DNA of 64,000 bases. Origin: Ferruginibacter sp050611725 (lineage in GTDB: Bacteria; Bacteroidota; Bacteroidia; Chitinophagales; Chitinophagaceae). The DNA is taken from assembly GCF_050611725.1 (NCBI RefSeq), contig NZ_JBODJB010000001.1:744001-808000 (forward strand), written 5' to 3'. How positions within the stretch are numbered: the first letter of the stretch is position 1; each line of letters begins with the position of its first letter. The notes under the pieces were generated by a model. That model saw only the letters and a list, made by a program, of their open reading frames with translations, did no database searches and had not been told where the DNA came from. Made by a program: the position numbers and the translations under genes. Positions 8,272-16,328 of this stretch are shown here, in pieces.

Positions 8272-8784
8272 ATGAAATCCATACTCCTGTCAAGTTTACT
8301 ATTGCTTTCTTTGGGCTTTCTTCTTACCGCATGTCCGGTGGCAACAAAATTTCCCCTAACAGAAAAAGAAGATCTTTCAACTTTTGATAAAAGACTGATT
8401 GGAGAATGGGTAAACAGCGATTCCGCAGCAGAGGCTAAGAAAATAAGAATTACAAAAGGAGAGACTAAAAAAACCTACCATATTGAAGTGTTGGAAAAGG
8501 GATCTATGTTTATGGCCGAAAGCGAAACCTTTGAAGCCTGGATCACCGACTTGGATGATAAAAAATTTATTGTACTTCAGGAAATTAAAGACGGGGAAAC
8601 AGATAAATCTTATTATGTGTATCATTTAGAAATAACTGATGATTATCTGATAACACATGATGTTAGTTTAAAAGTAAAAGGTATCGATGGAATTAAATCT
8701 GTTTCAACCTACCGTGAAGAAGTAAGTGCTTCGATGACATTTAAGGATTTTCTTTCCGAAGAAAGAAAATGGACAAAAGAATAG
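8272..8784 (+). CDS. Predicted lipoprotein, unknown function
   Basis: This 170-residue protein starts with a lipoprotein signal: MKSILLSSLLLLSLGFLLTAC, with lipobox LTAC and Cys at residue 21. The mature part is soluble, rich in beta-type alternation and charged residues (for example TFDKRLIGEWVNSDS near residue 38 and YYVYHLEITDDYLITHD). A sequence pattern of 'IGEW' followed by strands recalls small lipocalin-like or DUF families, but I do not recognise it. It is divergent from the kdnB-like gene and convergent, one base apart, with mtgA. Membrane anchoring is inferred from the lipobox. Confidence 0.8.
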   Translation: MKSILLSSLLLLSLGFLLTACPVATKFPLTEKEDLSTFDKRLIGEWVNSDSAAEAKKIRITKGETKKTYHIEVLEKGSMFMAESETFEAWITDLDDKKFIVLQEIKDGETDKSYYVYHLEITDDYLITHDVSLKVKGIDGIKSVSTYREEVSASMTFKDFLSEERKWTKE

Positions 8785-8785
8785 G

Positions 8786-9673
8786 TCACCTTATTAAATC
8801 CTGAACATCGGGGTCTCCTTCAAGGTTATTAATTTGCCGCATAATATCGTCATATCTGCTTGCAACATATCTGCTAACCGGAACAACTGTATATTTTTTT
8901 GGATTTGGAAGACAGGCGGCGATCATAGCTGCTTCACTTCGTGTAAGGTCTTTTGCGTCTTTATTGAAATAACTTCTGGCCGCCGCTTGCACACCAAAAA
9001 TACCTCTACCCATTTCAGCAATATTCAAATAGGTTTGAAGAATTTTTTTCTTGCTCCAGAAAGATTCGATCATAAAAGTAAAATACACTTCTAAGCCTTT
9101 TCTGAAAAAACCTCCGCCTTGCCAAAGAAAAACATTTTTTGCGACCTGTTGACTGATCGTACTTGCACCTCTTGTTTTGTTGGGATGCCTTTTATTGTAC
9201 TTCATCGCCAACTTAATTGCTTTCAGATCAAAACCGTCATGATCGGGAAACAACTGATCTTCGCTTGCCATTACCGCCAGCTTACTATTAGAGCCCATTG
9301 CATTGCCACTTACATAATCTCTGCTTAGCCCGTTACCCGTAACTAAACTGCCCAATTGTGTAATGGTAATAGGCGGGTTAACAACGGTAACTAAAAAAAA
9401 GTAAAGCAAAGAAGAAATATAACAGATCGACAAAATATTAAATATCAAAGACAAGCTTCGGTTTATAAATGCTCTCGTTGATTTAAAAAACCAATATATC
9501 AATCCAACTATTACAACAGGTACAATGACTAAGATTAAACCGATCTTGATAAAAAATTTAGGATCAAAATCATTGAATGGTTGAATTTTTAAAATGAAAT
9601 ATACAGCCCAGCAAAGATGGGCCAGAAAGATCCAGAAAAATATTTTCTTAATGATAGGCCAAGATTTCTTCAT
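8786..9673 (-). CDS. mtgA: Monofunctional peptidoglycan glycosyltransferase (GT51)
   Basis: The enzyme polymerises lipid II into glycan strands at the outer face of the inner membrane. GT51 motifs are in order: ASEDQLFPDHDGFD (catalytic Glu in the EDxxFxxHxG motif), RGASTISQQVAKNVFLW, and KKKILQTYLNIAEMGRGIFG then GVQAAARSYF. There is no transpeptidase domain, so it is MtgA-type. Unusually, the N-terminus has three hydrophobic segments (about residues 5-27, 40-66 and 73-97) where MtgA normally has one anchor. Start is the ATG at 9673. Confidence 0.93.
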   Translation of the reverse strand: MKKSWPIIKKIFFWIFLAHLCWAVYFILKIQPFNDFDPKFFIKIGLILVIVPVVIVGLIYWFFKSTRAFINRSLSLIFNILSICYISSLLYFFLVTVVNPPITITQLGSLVTGNGLSRDYVSGNAMGSNSKLAVMASEDQLFPDHDGFDLKAIKLAMKYNKRHPNKTRGASTISQQVAKNVFLWQGGGFFRKGLEVYFTFMIESFWSKKKILQTYLNIAEMGRGIFGVQAAARSYFNKDAKDLTRSEAAMIAACLPNPKKYTVVPVSRYVASRYDDIMRQINNLEGDPDVQDLIR

Positions 9674-9703
9674 CAGATCATTTTATATAAACAAGTAAAG
9701 TGA

Positions 9704-10339
9704 TTAATTTTTGAATCCCTGATAAAGTATTCCTACTATCAAGGCAATACCAAATGTGATCAACAAAAAGCCGGATACCTGATCTACTCTATGAACAGTT
9801 TTATCATTCAATTTTTTTCCTATTTTTCCTGCTAGTGTTACTTTCAAAACATCGGCTGTCATATTAATGAGTAAACAAGTTGAGAAAAGAATAAAACGGT
9901 GTTTGCCCGACATTGTACCGGCTACAGTTGGAGCCGTAAAGGCCCAAAAAGCCACCACAGCAGGATTGAGCGTATTGATCAAAAAGCCTGAAGTAAAAAT
10001 TCTGAAATATTTTCCGGAAGATATTTGTACTCTGTCCTGATCTTCTTTAACATGTGCTTTTTTGAAAAATAGATTGAATAAACCCATTCCCAAAAGAAAA
10101 ATGCCGCCAACCACTCCGATAGTAACGGTGTATTCATTGCTAAACTGTTGTATCAGGCCCAAAAAAAGATTGGCTAAAACAACCCACATGATATCGCTTA
10201 CCCATACACCTGCAACAAAACTAAATCCGGCAGGCTTACCGTAATTAACACTCAACTTAATAATGGTAAATATAACCGGGCCTACAGAAATCACCAGAGG
10301 CAAGCCTAATAAAATTCCTTTCCATAAAGCTTCAAACAT
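9704..10339 (-). CDS. LysE family translocator
   Basis: This is a 211-residue integral membrane protein with about six hydrophobic segments. It begins with the LysE/RhtB-type ALWKGILLGLPLVISVGPVI and continues with FVAGVWVSDIMWVVLANLF and FLINTLNPAVVAFWAF (the NP motif). The family exports amino acids or related small solutes by proton exchange; the substrate is unknown. I start at the ATG at 10339 and not the TTG one codon upstream. It lies 30 bases upstream of mtgA on the same strand and may be cotranscribed with it. Confidence 0.88.
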   Translation of the reverse strand: MFEALWKGILLGLPLVISVGPVIFTIIKLSVNYGKPAGFSFVAGVWVSDIMWVVLANLFLGLIQQFSNEYTVTIGVVGGIFLLGMGLFNLFFKKAHVKEDQDRVQISSGKYFRIFTSGFLINTLNPAVVAFWAFTAPTVAGTMSGKHRFILFSTCLLINMTADVLKVTLAGKIGKKLNDKTVHRVDQVSGFLLITFGIALIVGILYQGFKN

Positions 10340-10399
10340 CAACAGGTGATTTGGTTAATCCGTGAAGTTAATTATAATACTGCAGTGGATAATATCAGT

Positions 10400-10909
10400 C
10401 TATGATTTTTTTTTATAAATGGGCACAGTGCTGCAAGGCTCTCCGTACATAATGCTTTTCACAACAGGCAAAAGAAGCTTTGTAGCTTCAAGGTATGCGG
10501 CTTCGTCTATCGGGAGATCTCCGCAACCTTTAATGACAACTCTTTTGTCGGTATAATCTGAAGCAGAAAGTTTTGATATATTTTTAATCAGTATTTTCTT
10601 TTTTACATCATCTTCGTTTCCGTAAAAAATTTCTTTTGCAACCGGTTGAAGATAGGTAGTTACCAGCATATAAGCCCACATAGGAATGATGGCATCTGCA
10701 CTACAGGTAACCGTAACGGTTTTACCGGTGTATGGAGTTGTATCCAATGTTTTTAAAGCTTCTCTGAAATCTTTTTCCTTTAAGATCAATCCCATAAAAA
10801 GATGATCTTTCAAATCAAACACCACAATATCTTCCTTTGGATAAAACTCTTCCAGATCGATAGTGGTTAATGCACTCTCGCTTACTTTATTAATAATAGC
10901 TCCGTCCAT
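10400..10909 (-). CDS. DUF2480 family protein
   Basis: This 169-residue cytoplasmic protein of unknown function is found mainly in Bacteroidota. Recognisable features are MDGAIINKVSESALTTIDLE at the start (conserved 'I.NkV..S.l.t.dLE' style), the middle ADAIIPMWAYMLVTTYLQP, and the tail YGEPCSTVPIYKKK. The last of these is the family hallmark. There is no signal peptide or membrane segment. A TAACTTTG promoter element ends four bases before the ATG. No catalytic residues can be named. Confidence 0.85.
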   Translation of the reverse strand: MDGAIINKVSESALTTIDLEEFYPKEDIVVFDLKDHLFMGLILKEKDFREALKTLDTTPYTGKTVTVTCSADAIIPMWAYMLVTTYLQPVAKEIFYGNEDDVKKKILIKNISKLSASDYTDKRVVIKGCGDLPIDEAAYLEATKLLLPVVKSIMYGEPCSTVPIYKKKS

Positions 10910-10913
10910 ACTG

Positions 10914-10921
10914 CAAAGTTA
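10914..10921 (-). promoter_or_regulatory. TAnnTTTG promoter -7 element of the DUF2480 gene
   Basis: The minus strand reads TAACTTTG, ending four bases before the ATG at 10909, again implying a leaderless or nearly leaderless message. Confidence 0.55.
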
Positions 10922-10993
10922 GGATTTAAGTAATTGCGGTGAGTTACTGTGAGTTTCGAAACATGGAATAAAAAAGAGGTAATTGCAGAGTCA

Positions 10994-11075
10994 CAAGTCG
11001 CAAGCATCAAGGGACAAGCATATTGGTTCAAATCACTTTACTTGCCTCTTGAAGCTTGTAGCTAAAGCCTCAGCT
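10994..11075 (+). repeat. Heptad hairpin repeat, copy A
   Basis: Four CAAGNNN heptads (10994-11021) are followed by a 19-base spacer (11022-11040) containing TTCAAATC. Then come CTTGCCT, CTTGAAG, CTTGTAG and two degenerate heptads. CAAG and CTTG arms are complementary, so the element can fold into an imperfect hairpin. It aligns base for base, with the same spacer length, to copies B, C and D. Confidence 0.8.
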
Positions 11076-11088
11076 CGCTAACTTGAAA

Positions 11089-11114
11089 TAAAAAACCGGA
11101 CTTTAAAGGTCCGG
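11089..11114 (-). terminator. Intrinsic terminator of ppiD
   Basis: On the minus strand a CCGGAC/GTCCGG stem (11096-11114) with a seven-base loop is followed directly by six T residues. It lies 33 bases after the ppiD stop, as expected for a rho-independent terminator. Confidence 0.85.
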
Positions 11115-11146
11115 TCAAAGGGGTTATTTTCCTCTTTTTGCTATAA

Positions 11147-13279
11147 CTAGTTAAACTTGCTTCGTTCGTCTTTTATGTCTGCGGTCTTTTTAAGGCCTTC
11201 AAACCAGCCATATGAAATTTGCTGACGCAGAGATTGTTTTCTGTTCTTTTCTTGTTCTGCAGCAACATCCGGAGCATCGGCAGGTTTAGTACCAATGCTG
11301 TTTACTTTGATCACATATACACCGTTGGTACCAATGATCGGAGCAGATTCTTTTGATTGGTAAGCTGCATTAAAAGATGCACCGATCACTTTTGGTTCTT
11401 GTCCGATACCGTTTACAATTTGTGCGCCAAAAGTTAATGTTGAATCAGCTCCTGCAATAGCAATCTCTTTTTTGTATGCTTGTGCTGCTGATGCCAAACT
11501 TGGAGTAGCGCCTAAGTTTTTTACAATTTCATCTGCTTTTTTAAGATTACGAACCGTTGCTTCAACCAATGGTCTTGCAACTTTTGCATCCGGTAAACCT
11601 TCCGCCTGAACTTTTGTAACCGTTGCAACAATAAATTGATCGCTGATATTAAATGGCTCACTCACATCTCCTTCTTTTGCTTCAAATGCCCATTTTATCA
11701 ATTGTCTTGCTTCTTGTAATCCGCCTAATTGATAATCGTTTTCTTTGATAAGATTCGGCACTTCAATTTTTTTCAATCCTTTTTTAGCAACATAACCATC
11801 CAACGCTTTAAGGTTTCTTGCTTCACCGGAAAGTTTAGCTGCTTGAGAACTTGCAGTGTTAATTGTTTCAGGGCTTGGTGTAATTTCTTTAGCCAGATAA
11901 GCTACTTTGTAGGTAGGTGCCGGATTTTTCTTTTCCAAAATTTCTATGTAGTGCCAACCGTAATCTGTTTTTACTGTCTTTTTAGTTTCGCCTTTTTCAT
12001 TCAACAAAAATGCTGCAAACTCAGGAGCAAAACTATTTTTGTTTTGGATGGTTGCAATATCAAAAGTCATAACACCCTTTGTTTGGTGAGCTCCCTGATC
12101 ATCTGTAAAACGAGCTTCTAAAGAATCGAAATTTCCACCAGCTTGAACCAATCCGGCAATGCTATCAATTTTATGTTTTGCTGCACTGTCAGTTAAAACT
12201 GTTTGACCTTTTTCATCAGTTGTTTTAATTAATATGTGACGGCATTTAATTGAATCTGGTAACACTTTGCTACCTACCATTTTGGCCAACACAATATTCT
12301 TTCCATCTAAATATGGTCCAAATACGCCACCAACAGGCAATGCAGCGATAGAGTCCTTTTGAGACATGGTCATTTTTTCCTTTGATATATACGCATCATC
12401 AAAAGGAATTGTACTCATGCTTCTTGATACAAAATTCTTTGGTGTAGTATCTGCAACAAACTGAGCTTTTAAACTATTCAATCCATCATAGGTGTTTGCA
12501 GTATCTTTTGCACTTGGGTTAGCATCAAAAGCAACATATGCAATCAATCTGCCACCATCTTGTTTGTATAGTTTAGGATATTTTTTTACGTAGTTAATAA
12601 TATCTTCATCGCTTACTTTTACTGCGCTATCGCTGATAACATTATACGGTACACTCACATAAGAAATATTTGCAAACGTTTTTGCGTCTGCAGCATCTTT
12701 CTCTTTCATCCAGGTAGGATAATAAGCAGCACCACTGATCATAGCACTATATTTATTATATAGTGTTTGTAGTTTCATTGGTTCAATAACTTCTTCTTCT
12801 AAAGCAGCTCTTTGCTCTCCTTTCCATTTTTTTGCAGTTTGCCACCATTGCTGCACTTTTTCAATATCGTATATACCGGTAGTTTTATCCGTATAAGCTT
12901 GTTTCAACATTGGCGGAGCATCATCGCTGAACATTAATGCACTCATTTCTTTAGGAGAAAAAGTAAGACCAAGTTTTTCAAACTCTCCTTCAAGAATTTT
13001 TTGTCCAACCATTTGGTCCCATGCGTTTTGACGAACCTGATAGGTCATAGCACCGCTCACTCTGCCATTATAATTAGCTTCCATTTGTTTAACTTTTTTG
13101 TTAAACTCATCGTTGCTGATCTTTTCACCATTGACTTTACCAATTGTAGTGGAATTTGAAGCAAAGAAGCCATTGCCTCCTTGTTTAGCATCCATCAAAA
13201 TAAAACCAATTAAACTTAGGGCAATAACACCAATTACTATGGCAGCTCCTTTATCACGAATACTCTGAATAATTTGCAT
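11147..13279 (-). CDS. ppiD: PpiD-like periplasmic peptidyl-prolyl isomerase / chaperone
   Basis: This 710-residue protein has one N-terminal transmembrane anchor (about residues 13-30, AIVIGVIALSLIGFILMDAK). A SurA_N-type chaperone region follows (IGKVNGEKISNDEFNKKV). A parvulin domain is at about residues 345-445 (KCRHILIKTTD, then KKTVKTDYGWHYIEILEKK). A long C-terminal region contains a second, degenerate PPIase-like part (EGDVSEPFNISDQFIVATV). The family assists folding of outer-membrane and secreted proteins in the periplasm. The length is typical for Bacteroidota members. It is divergent from nadA across a 573-base gap and ends in a clear terminator. Confidence 0.92.
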   Translation of the reverse strand: MQIIQSIRDKGAAIVIGVIALSLIGFILMDAKQGGNGFFASNSTTIGKVNGEKISNDEFNKKVKQMEANYNGRVSGAMTYQVRQNAWDQMVGQKILEGEFEKLGLTFSPKEMSALMFSDDAPPMLKQAYTDKTTGIYDIEKVQQWWQTAKKWKGEQRAALEEEVIEPMKLQTLYNKYSAMISGAAYYPTWMKEKDAADAKTFANISYVSVPYNVISDSAVKVSDEDIINYVKKYPKLYKQDGGRLIAYVAFDANPSAKDTANTYDGLNSLKAQFVADTTPKNFVSRSMSTIPFDDAYISKEKMTMSQKDSIAALPVGGVFGPYLDGKNIVLAKMVGSKVLPDSIKCRHILIKTTDEKGQTVLTDSAAKHKIDSIAGLVQAGGNFDSLEARFTDDQGAHQTKGVMTFDIATIQNKNSFAPEFAAFLLNEKGETKKTVKTDYGWHYIEILEKKNPAPTYKVAYLAKEITPSPETINTASSQAAKLSGEARNLKALDGYVAKKGLKKIEVPNLIKENDYQLGGLQEARQLIKWAFEAKEGDVSEPFNISDQFIVATVTKVQAEGLPDAKVARPLVEATVRNLKKADEIVKNLGATPSLASAAQAYKKEIAIAGADSTLTFGAQIVNGIGQEPKVIGASFNAAYQSKESAPIIGTNGVYVIKVNSIGTKPADAPDVAAEQEKNRKQSLRQQISYGWFEGLKKTADIKDERSKFN

Positions 13280-13852
13280 AAACTATACTATATATTAAAT
13301 ATGGAGGGCAAAAATAGGGTAAAATAAGATAATATTACCTAAAAATAAGGGTATATAATATATTGTAAACAAGTACAGATGGGGCTTTTTGAGAATTTTT
13401 TATTGATCGCTGCAAAAACAGGCAGAACAGGGATAAAAAGAGTAATTCACATAGCTATGTTTATAAGCACGCTTTTATGTGTATAAACCCATATTTGTAA
13501 TTTTTACATGGTGGGGAGTTGGGGTAAAATTAGGGGTGTTGGGGTTTGATGACCCCTGATGTGTTAATGTAGACTAATTTATCAGGTATTCAGTTAACAT
13601 AGATAGATTTCAATTGTTAAATAATATTACTCACCTGAAATATTGTTAACCGATGTTGGAAAATAAAATAAAATTACCTGTAAATAGCTTTACTTGTGAT
13701 ACAGTAAAAAAATTATAATGTTAATTACCTGTGGATGTAACTGTATAAACTGATTGATTTAATTTTACAAATAATTTAAAAATTCTCTTTCCACAAATTC
13801 ACATCCCTAATAGTAATAGGTTTATTTAAATAATATAGTATTAATAATTATT
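13280..13852. other. Long divergent AT-rich intergenic region, candidate replication origin or regulatory hub
   Basis: This is the only gene-free stretch over 300 bases. It contains TGTGTATAA at 13478-13486, a full match on the minus strand to the DnaA-box consensus TTWTNCACA. One-mismatch boxes lie at 13443-13451 (TAATTCACA) and 13787-13795 (CTTTCCACA). A motif TTACYTGTR repeats at 13674, 13690 and 13725. A G4-run motif lies at 13513-13544. Genes on the left read mostly minus and genes on the right mostly plus. No ORF, tRNA or known riboswitch fold is apparent. The origin role is inference. Confidence 0.35.
13513..13544 (+). other. Four-run G-quadruplex motif
   Basis: Four GGGG runs at 13513, 13521, 13533 and 13541 are separated by loops of 4, 8 and 4 bases. 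This fits G-quadruplex rules and stands out in an AT-rich gap. It is about 310 bases upstream of nadA on the coding strand of nadA. Confidence 0.6.
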
Positions 13853-14857
13853 ATGGCAGATATTAACACCGCAAAACAAGCAATTGAAACCGCCGGATTT
13901 TTAAACATCGACGTAGATGCTAACATAGATCTTTTTGCAGAAATTGAAAGATTGAAGAAAGAAAAAAATGCGATCGTTTTAGCACACTATTATCAGGAGC
14001 CGGATATTCAGGATGTGGCGGATTATATAGGCGATAGTTTAGGACTTGCACAGCAAGCAGAAAAAACAAATGCAGATATCATTGTTTTTGCCGGTGTACA
14101 CTTTATGGCGGAAACGGCTAAAATACTCAATCCGTCGAAGAAGGTGTTATTACCCGATTTAAAGGCCGGTTGCTCCCTGAGTGACTCAGCACCCCCTGAA
14201 CTGTTCAAAAGGTTCAAGGATCAACACCCAGACCACCTGGTGATCACTTACATCAACTGCTCTGCAGGGATGAAAGCATTGAGCGACATTATCTGCACCA
14301 GCAGTAATGCACAAACCATTATTGAAAGTTTACCAAAAGAGCAGAAAATAATTTTTGCACCGGATAAGAACCTTGGAGCTTACCTGAATAAGAAAACCGG
14401 CCGCAATATGGTTTTGTGGAATGGTGCTTGTATGGTGCATGAGATCTTTAGTGTAGAAAAAATTACCAAATTAAAAATTCGTCATCCTCAAGCGAAAGTA
14501 ATTGCACACCCCGAATGTGAAGAACCTGTTTTACGTTTGGCAGATTATATTGGCAGCACCACCGGTTTATTGAAATATGCTCAGAAAAGTGAAGCCAAAG
14601 AATTTATTGTAGTAACTGAAACCGGTATTTTACACCAGATGCAAAAATCCTGTCCGGATAAAACATTTATACCGGCCCCACCCAACAATAGTTGTGCATG
14701 TAACGATTGCCCACACATGAAATTAAATACACTGGAAAAATTGTATTTGTGTATGGAATATGAATTGCCTGAAATTATGATGGAAGAATCTTTGCGTATT
14801 GCAGCGAAGAAACCAATTGACAGGATGTTGGAAATTAGTAAGCAGTATGGGCTGTAG
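13853..14857 (+). CDS. nadA: Quinolinate synthase A
   Basis: NadA condenses iminoaspartate with dihydroxyacetone phosphate to quinolinate in de novo NAD synthesis, using a [4Fe-4S] cluster. The 334-residue protein has the N-terminal AHYYQEPDIQDVADYIGDS and DLKAGCSLSDSAPPE. Cluster cysteines are expected in TYINCSAGMKALSD, VLWNGACMVHE and the CACNDCPHMKLNTL region. The start is ATG in a TATTATGGCAG context. nadB and nadC are not nearby. The gene is followed after about 60 bases by the first cassette boundary of the accessory island. Confidence 0.96.
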   Translation: MADINTAKQAIETAGFLNIDVDANIDLFAEIERLKKEKNAIVLAHYYQEPDIQDVADYIGDSLGLAQQAEKTNADIIVFAGVHFMAETAKILNPSKKVLLPDLKAGCSLSDSAPPELFKRFKDQHPDHLVITYINCSAGMKALSDIICTSSNAQTIIESLPKEQKIIFAPDKNLGAYLNKKTGRNMVLWNGACMVHEIFSVEKITKLKIRHPQAKVIAHPECEEPVLRLADYIGSTTGLLKYAQKSEAKEFIVVTETGILHQMQKSCPDKTFIPAPPNNSCACNDCPHMKLNTLEKLYLCMEYELPEIMMEESLRIAAKKPIDRMLEISKQYGL

Positions 14858-14885
14858 TTTGGTACACAAAAATATTGAAAATGAA

Positions 14886-14916
14886 TTGGTTAAAGCACCA
14901 GAGTTGCGTATATTTA
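14886..14916 (+). promoter_or_regulatory. Promoter-like sequence ahead of the cassette-like island
   Basis: TTG (14886-14888), a 20-base spacer and TATATTTA (14909-14916) resemble the Bacteroidota TTG-N19/20-TAnnTTTG promoter, with the last base off consensus. It ends four bases before the GTTAGCAGCA boundary, in the position a cassette promoter would occupy. Confidence 0.45.
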
Positions 14917-14919
14917 TGA

Positions 14920-14929
14920 GTTAGCAGCA
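14920..14929 (+). other. Cassette boundary site, R'-like, start of unit 1
   Basis: GTTAGCAGCA is the exact reverse complement of TGCTGCTAAC at 16091-16100, directly after the SIR2-like gene. An integron cassette carries such a pair: its leading TTRRRY end complements its trailing RYYYAAC end. The variant here is GTTAGC, so the R/Y consensus is only partly met. Confidence 0.55.
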
Positions 14930-14934
14930 AACCA

Positions 14935-16086
14935 ATGGCAACATCTTTTATACTTGGAGCAGGATTTTCAGTGCCTGCTAAATATCCAAGCGGACATACT
15001 TTAAATGAGAAGTTTTTTAAAAATTTAGAAAACAACATTCTTAAGTTTTCATCTGGTGAATGGAAATGGGATGAATATGATATCTCGACCGCACAAAATG
15101 GAAGACTTAATTGGGATCATCTTAATATTTCATACTTATTAAGTGTATTGATTGAACATTTTCAAATGGAGACTTTTATGCCCTTTGATTATGAAGAATT
15201 CTATGACTGGATAAATAAGGCCTATCCCGAAGAATTAATTAAGAAATGTTGCACAACAGTAAATATTCGTTTGGAAAAGGATTTTAAAGAACTTCCTAAA
15301 GTTTACTTATTTCAGGATCCAGGTTTAAATGAATACAGATCAGTTCAAGAATGTTATAGCTATTTAATTGCTGACATTCTAAATAGACCTTATAAGCGTG
15401 AAGAAAATGGGAACCTTTATGACCAATTTATAGAATTACTCCGTAAAGAAAGTGCTGCAGATATTTTTACTTTAAATCATGACAACCTCTTAGAGTATTT
15501 ATTGACCATCCGTGGATTACAGTATTCAGATGGCTTTACAGCCGAAGGCAGTTTGATATGTAACGATCAAAAAAAGCAGTTGCCCGTTTTCAACGATGTA
15601 TATTCAGAAGCAATAAAAATTCATAAGTTACATGGAAGTATTGATTATTATCAATTTTCTGAAATGGAGCAATCACAAGGTGGTGTGTATTATGACACAG
15701 GAAAATATTGGTTTTTCAAGACAAATAATTATTGGGATATTCATACGGCTTCTCTAATAAATTCGGACACAAAGGAAATAGTACAGTCATTAAATCCAGA
15801 TATTAAACCTCAATTCCTTACTGGCAAATCAAAACAGTTGACAATAAGCGAGCACCAAATATATAAACAGCTTTATTCTCATTTAAAGGAATCTCTTGCA
15901 ACTACCAATAAATTAGTCATAATTGGATACTCATACAGAGACAAACATATTAATGAAGAAATAAAGCAATGTATTGAAAACAACTCTTGCGAAATTTTCA
16001 ATGTTAATCCATACGTTGCCTTTCCATTTAGACGAAACTATTCACAAACAAATATTCATGAGCTTGATTCTATCAGCTCTTTATAA
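14935..16086 (+). CDS. SIR2-like domain protein, candidate NADase / defence effector
   Basis: This 383-residue protein has the SIR2_2-like layout. The N-terminal SFILGAGFS (residues 4-12) is a nucleotide-binding glycine loop. IFTLNHDNLLEYLL (about 178-190) carries the conserved Asn and Asp. IKLHGSIDYY (about 229-238) carries the catalytic-type His. LVIIGYSYRDKHINEEI (about 326-341) closes the Rossmann fold. Prokaryotic SIR2-like proteins of this kind often deplete NAD during phage infection, so a defence role is a reasonable inference but unproved. There is no signal peptide. The gene lies five bases after a boundary site and its stop is 4 bases before the matching one, filling cassette-like unit 1. 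Confidence 0.8.
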   Translation: MATSFILGAGFSVPAKYPSGHTLNEKFFKNLENNILKFSSGEWKWDEYDISTAQNGRLNWDHLNISYLLSVLIEHFQMETFMPFDYEEFYDWINKAYPEELIKKCCTTVNIRLEKDFKELPKVYLFQDPGLNEYRSVQECYSYLIADILNRPYKREENGNLYDQFIELLRKESAADIFTLNHDNLLEYLLTIRGLQYSDGFTAEGSLICNDQKKQLPVFNDVYSEAIKIHKLHGSIDYYQFSEMEQSQGGVYYDTGKYWFFKTNNYWDIHTASLINSDTKEIVQSLNPDIKPQFLTGKSKQLTISEHQIYKQLYSHLKESLATTNKLVIIGYSYRDKHINEEIKQCIENNSCEIFNVNPYVAFPFRRNYSQTNIHELDSISSL

Positions 16087-16090
16087 GGTC

Positions 16091-16294
16091 TGCTGCTAAC
16101 ATTGGTATTTGCAAAAGCTGGGCGGACGGAAGCCGTGTTTCAACTTTTGTTTTTCAATTTTGCTTCATATCGGGCAGACGAATAACTATTTAGCTATGTG
16201 CAAATCATCAACATTTATTTATAAATTTAGCTTCAGGTAGCCGGGCTGACGGAAGTCTATTTCCCAGCCTTCGCAAATACCTGCTCGTTAGGCG
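16091..16294 (+). other. attC-like palindromic spacer 1
   Basis: Left end: TGCTGCTAAC then GGTATTTGC (16104-16112) and GCTGGG (16117-16122). Right end: CCCAGC (16263-16268), GCAAATACC (16273-16281) and GTTAGGCG (16287-16294). The arms are complementary in order with small unpaired offsets, as in integron attC sites, and the right end matches GTTRRRY. At about 204 bases it is longer than typical attC. A near-perfect 13-base direct repeat (GGGCNGACGGAAG) lies at 16120 and 16243. Confidence 0.65.
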
Positions 16295-16328
16295 TCATTT
16301 TCAAAAAACATCCATTTTAATTTTAGCA

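Noticed and set aside
10994..11075. Possible CRISPR-type repeat array in the heptad elements
   Set aside because: Units are only seven bases, spacers are not unique inserts and no cas gene is present.
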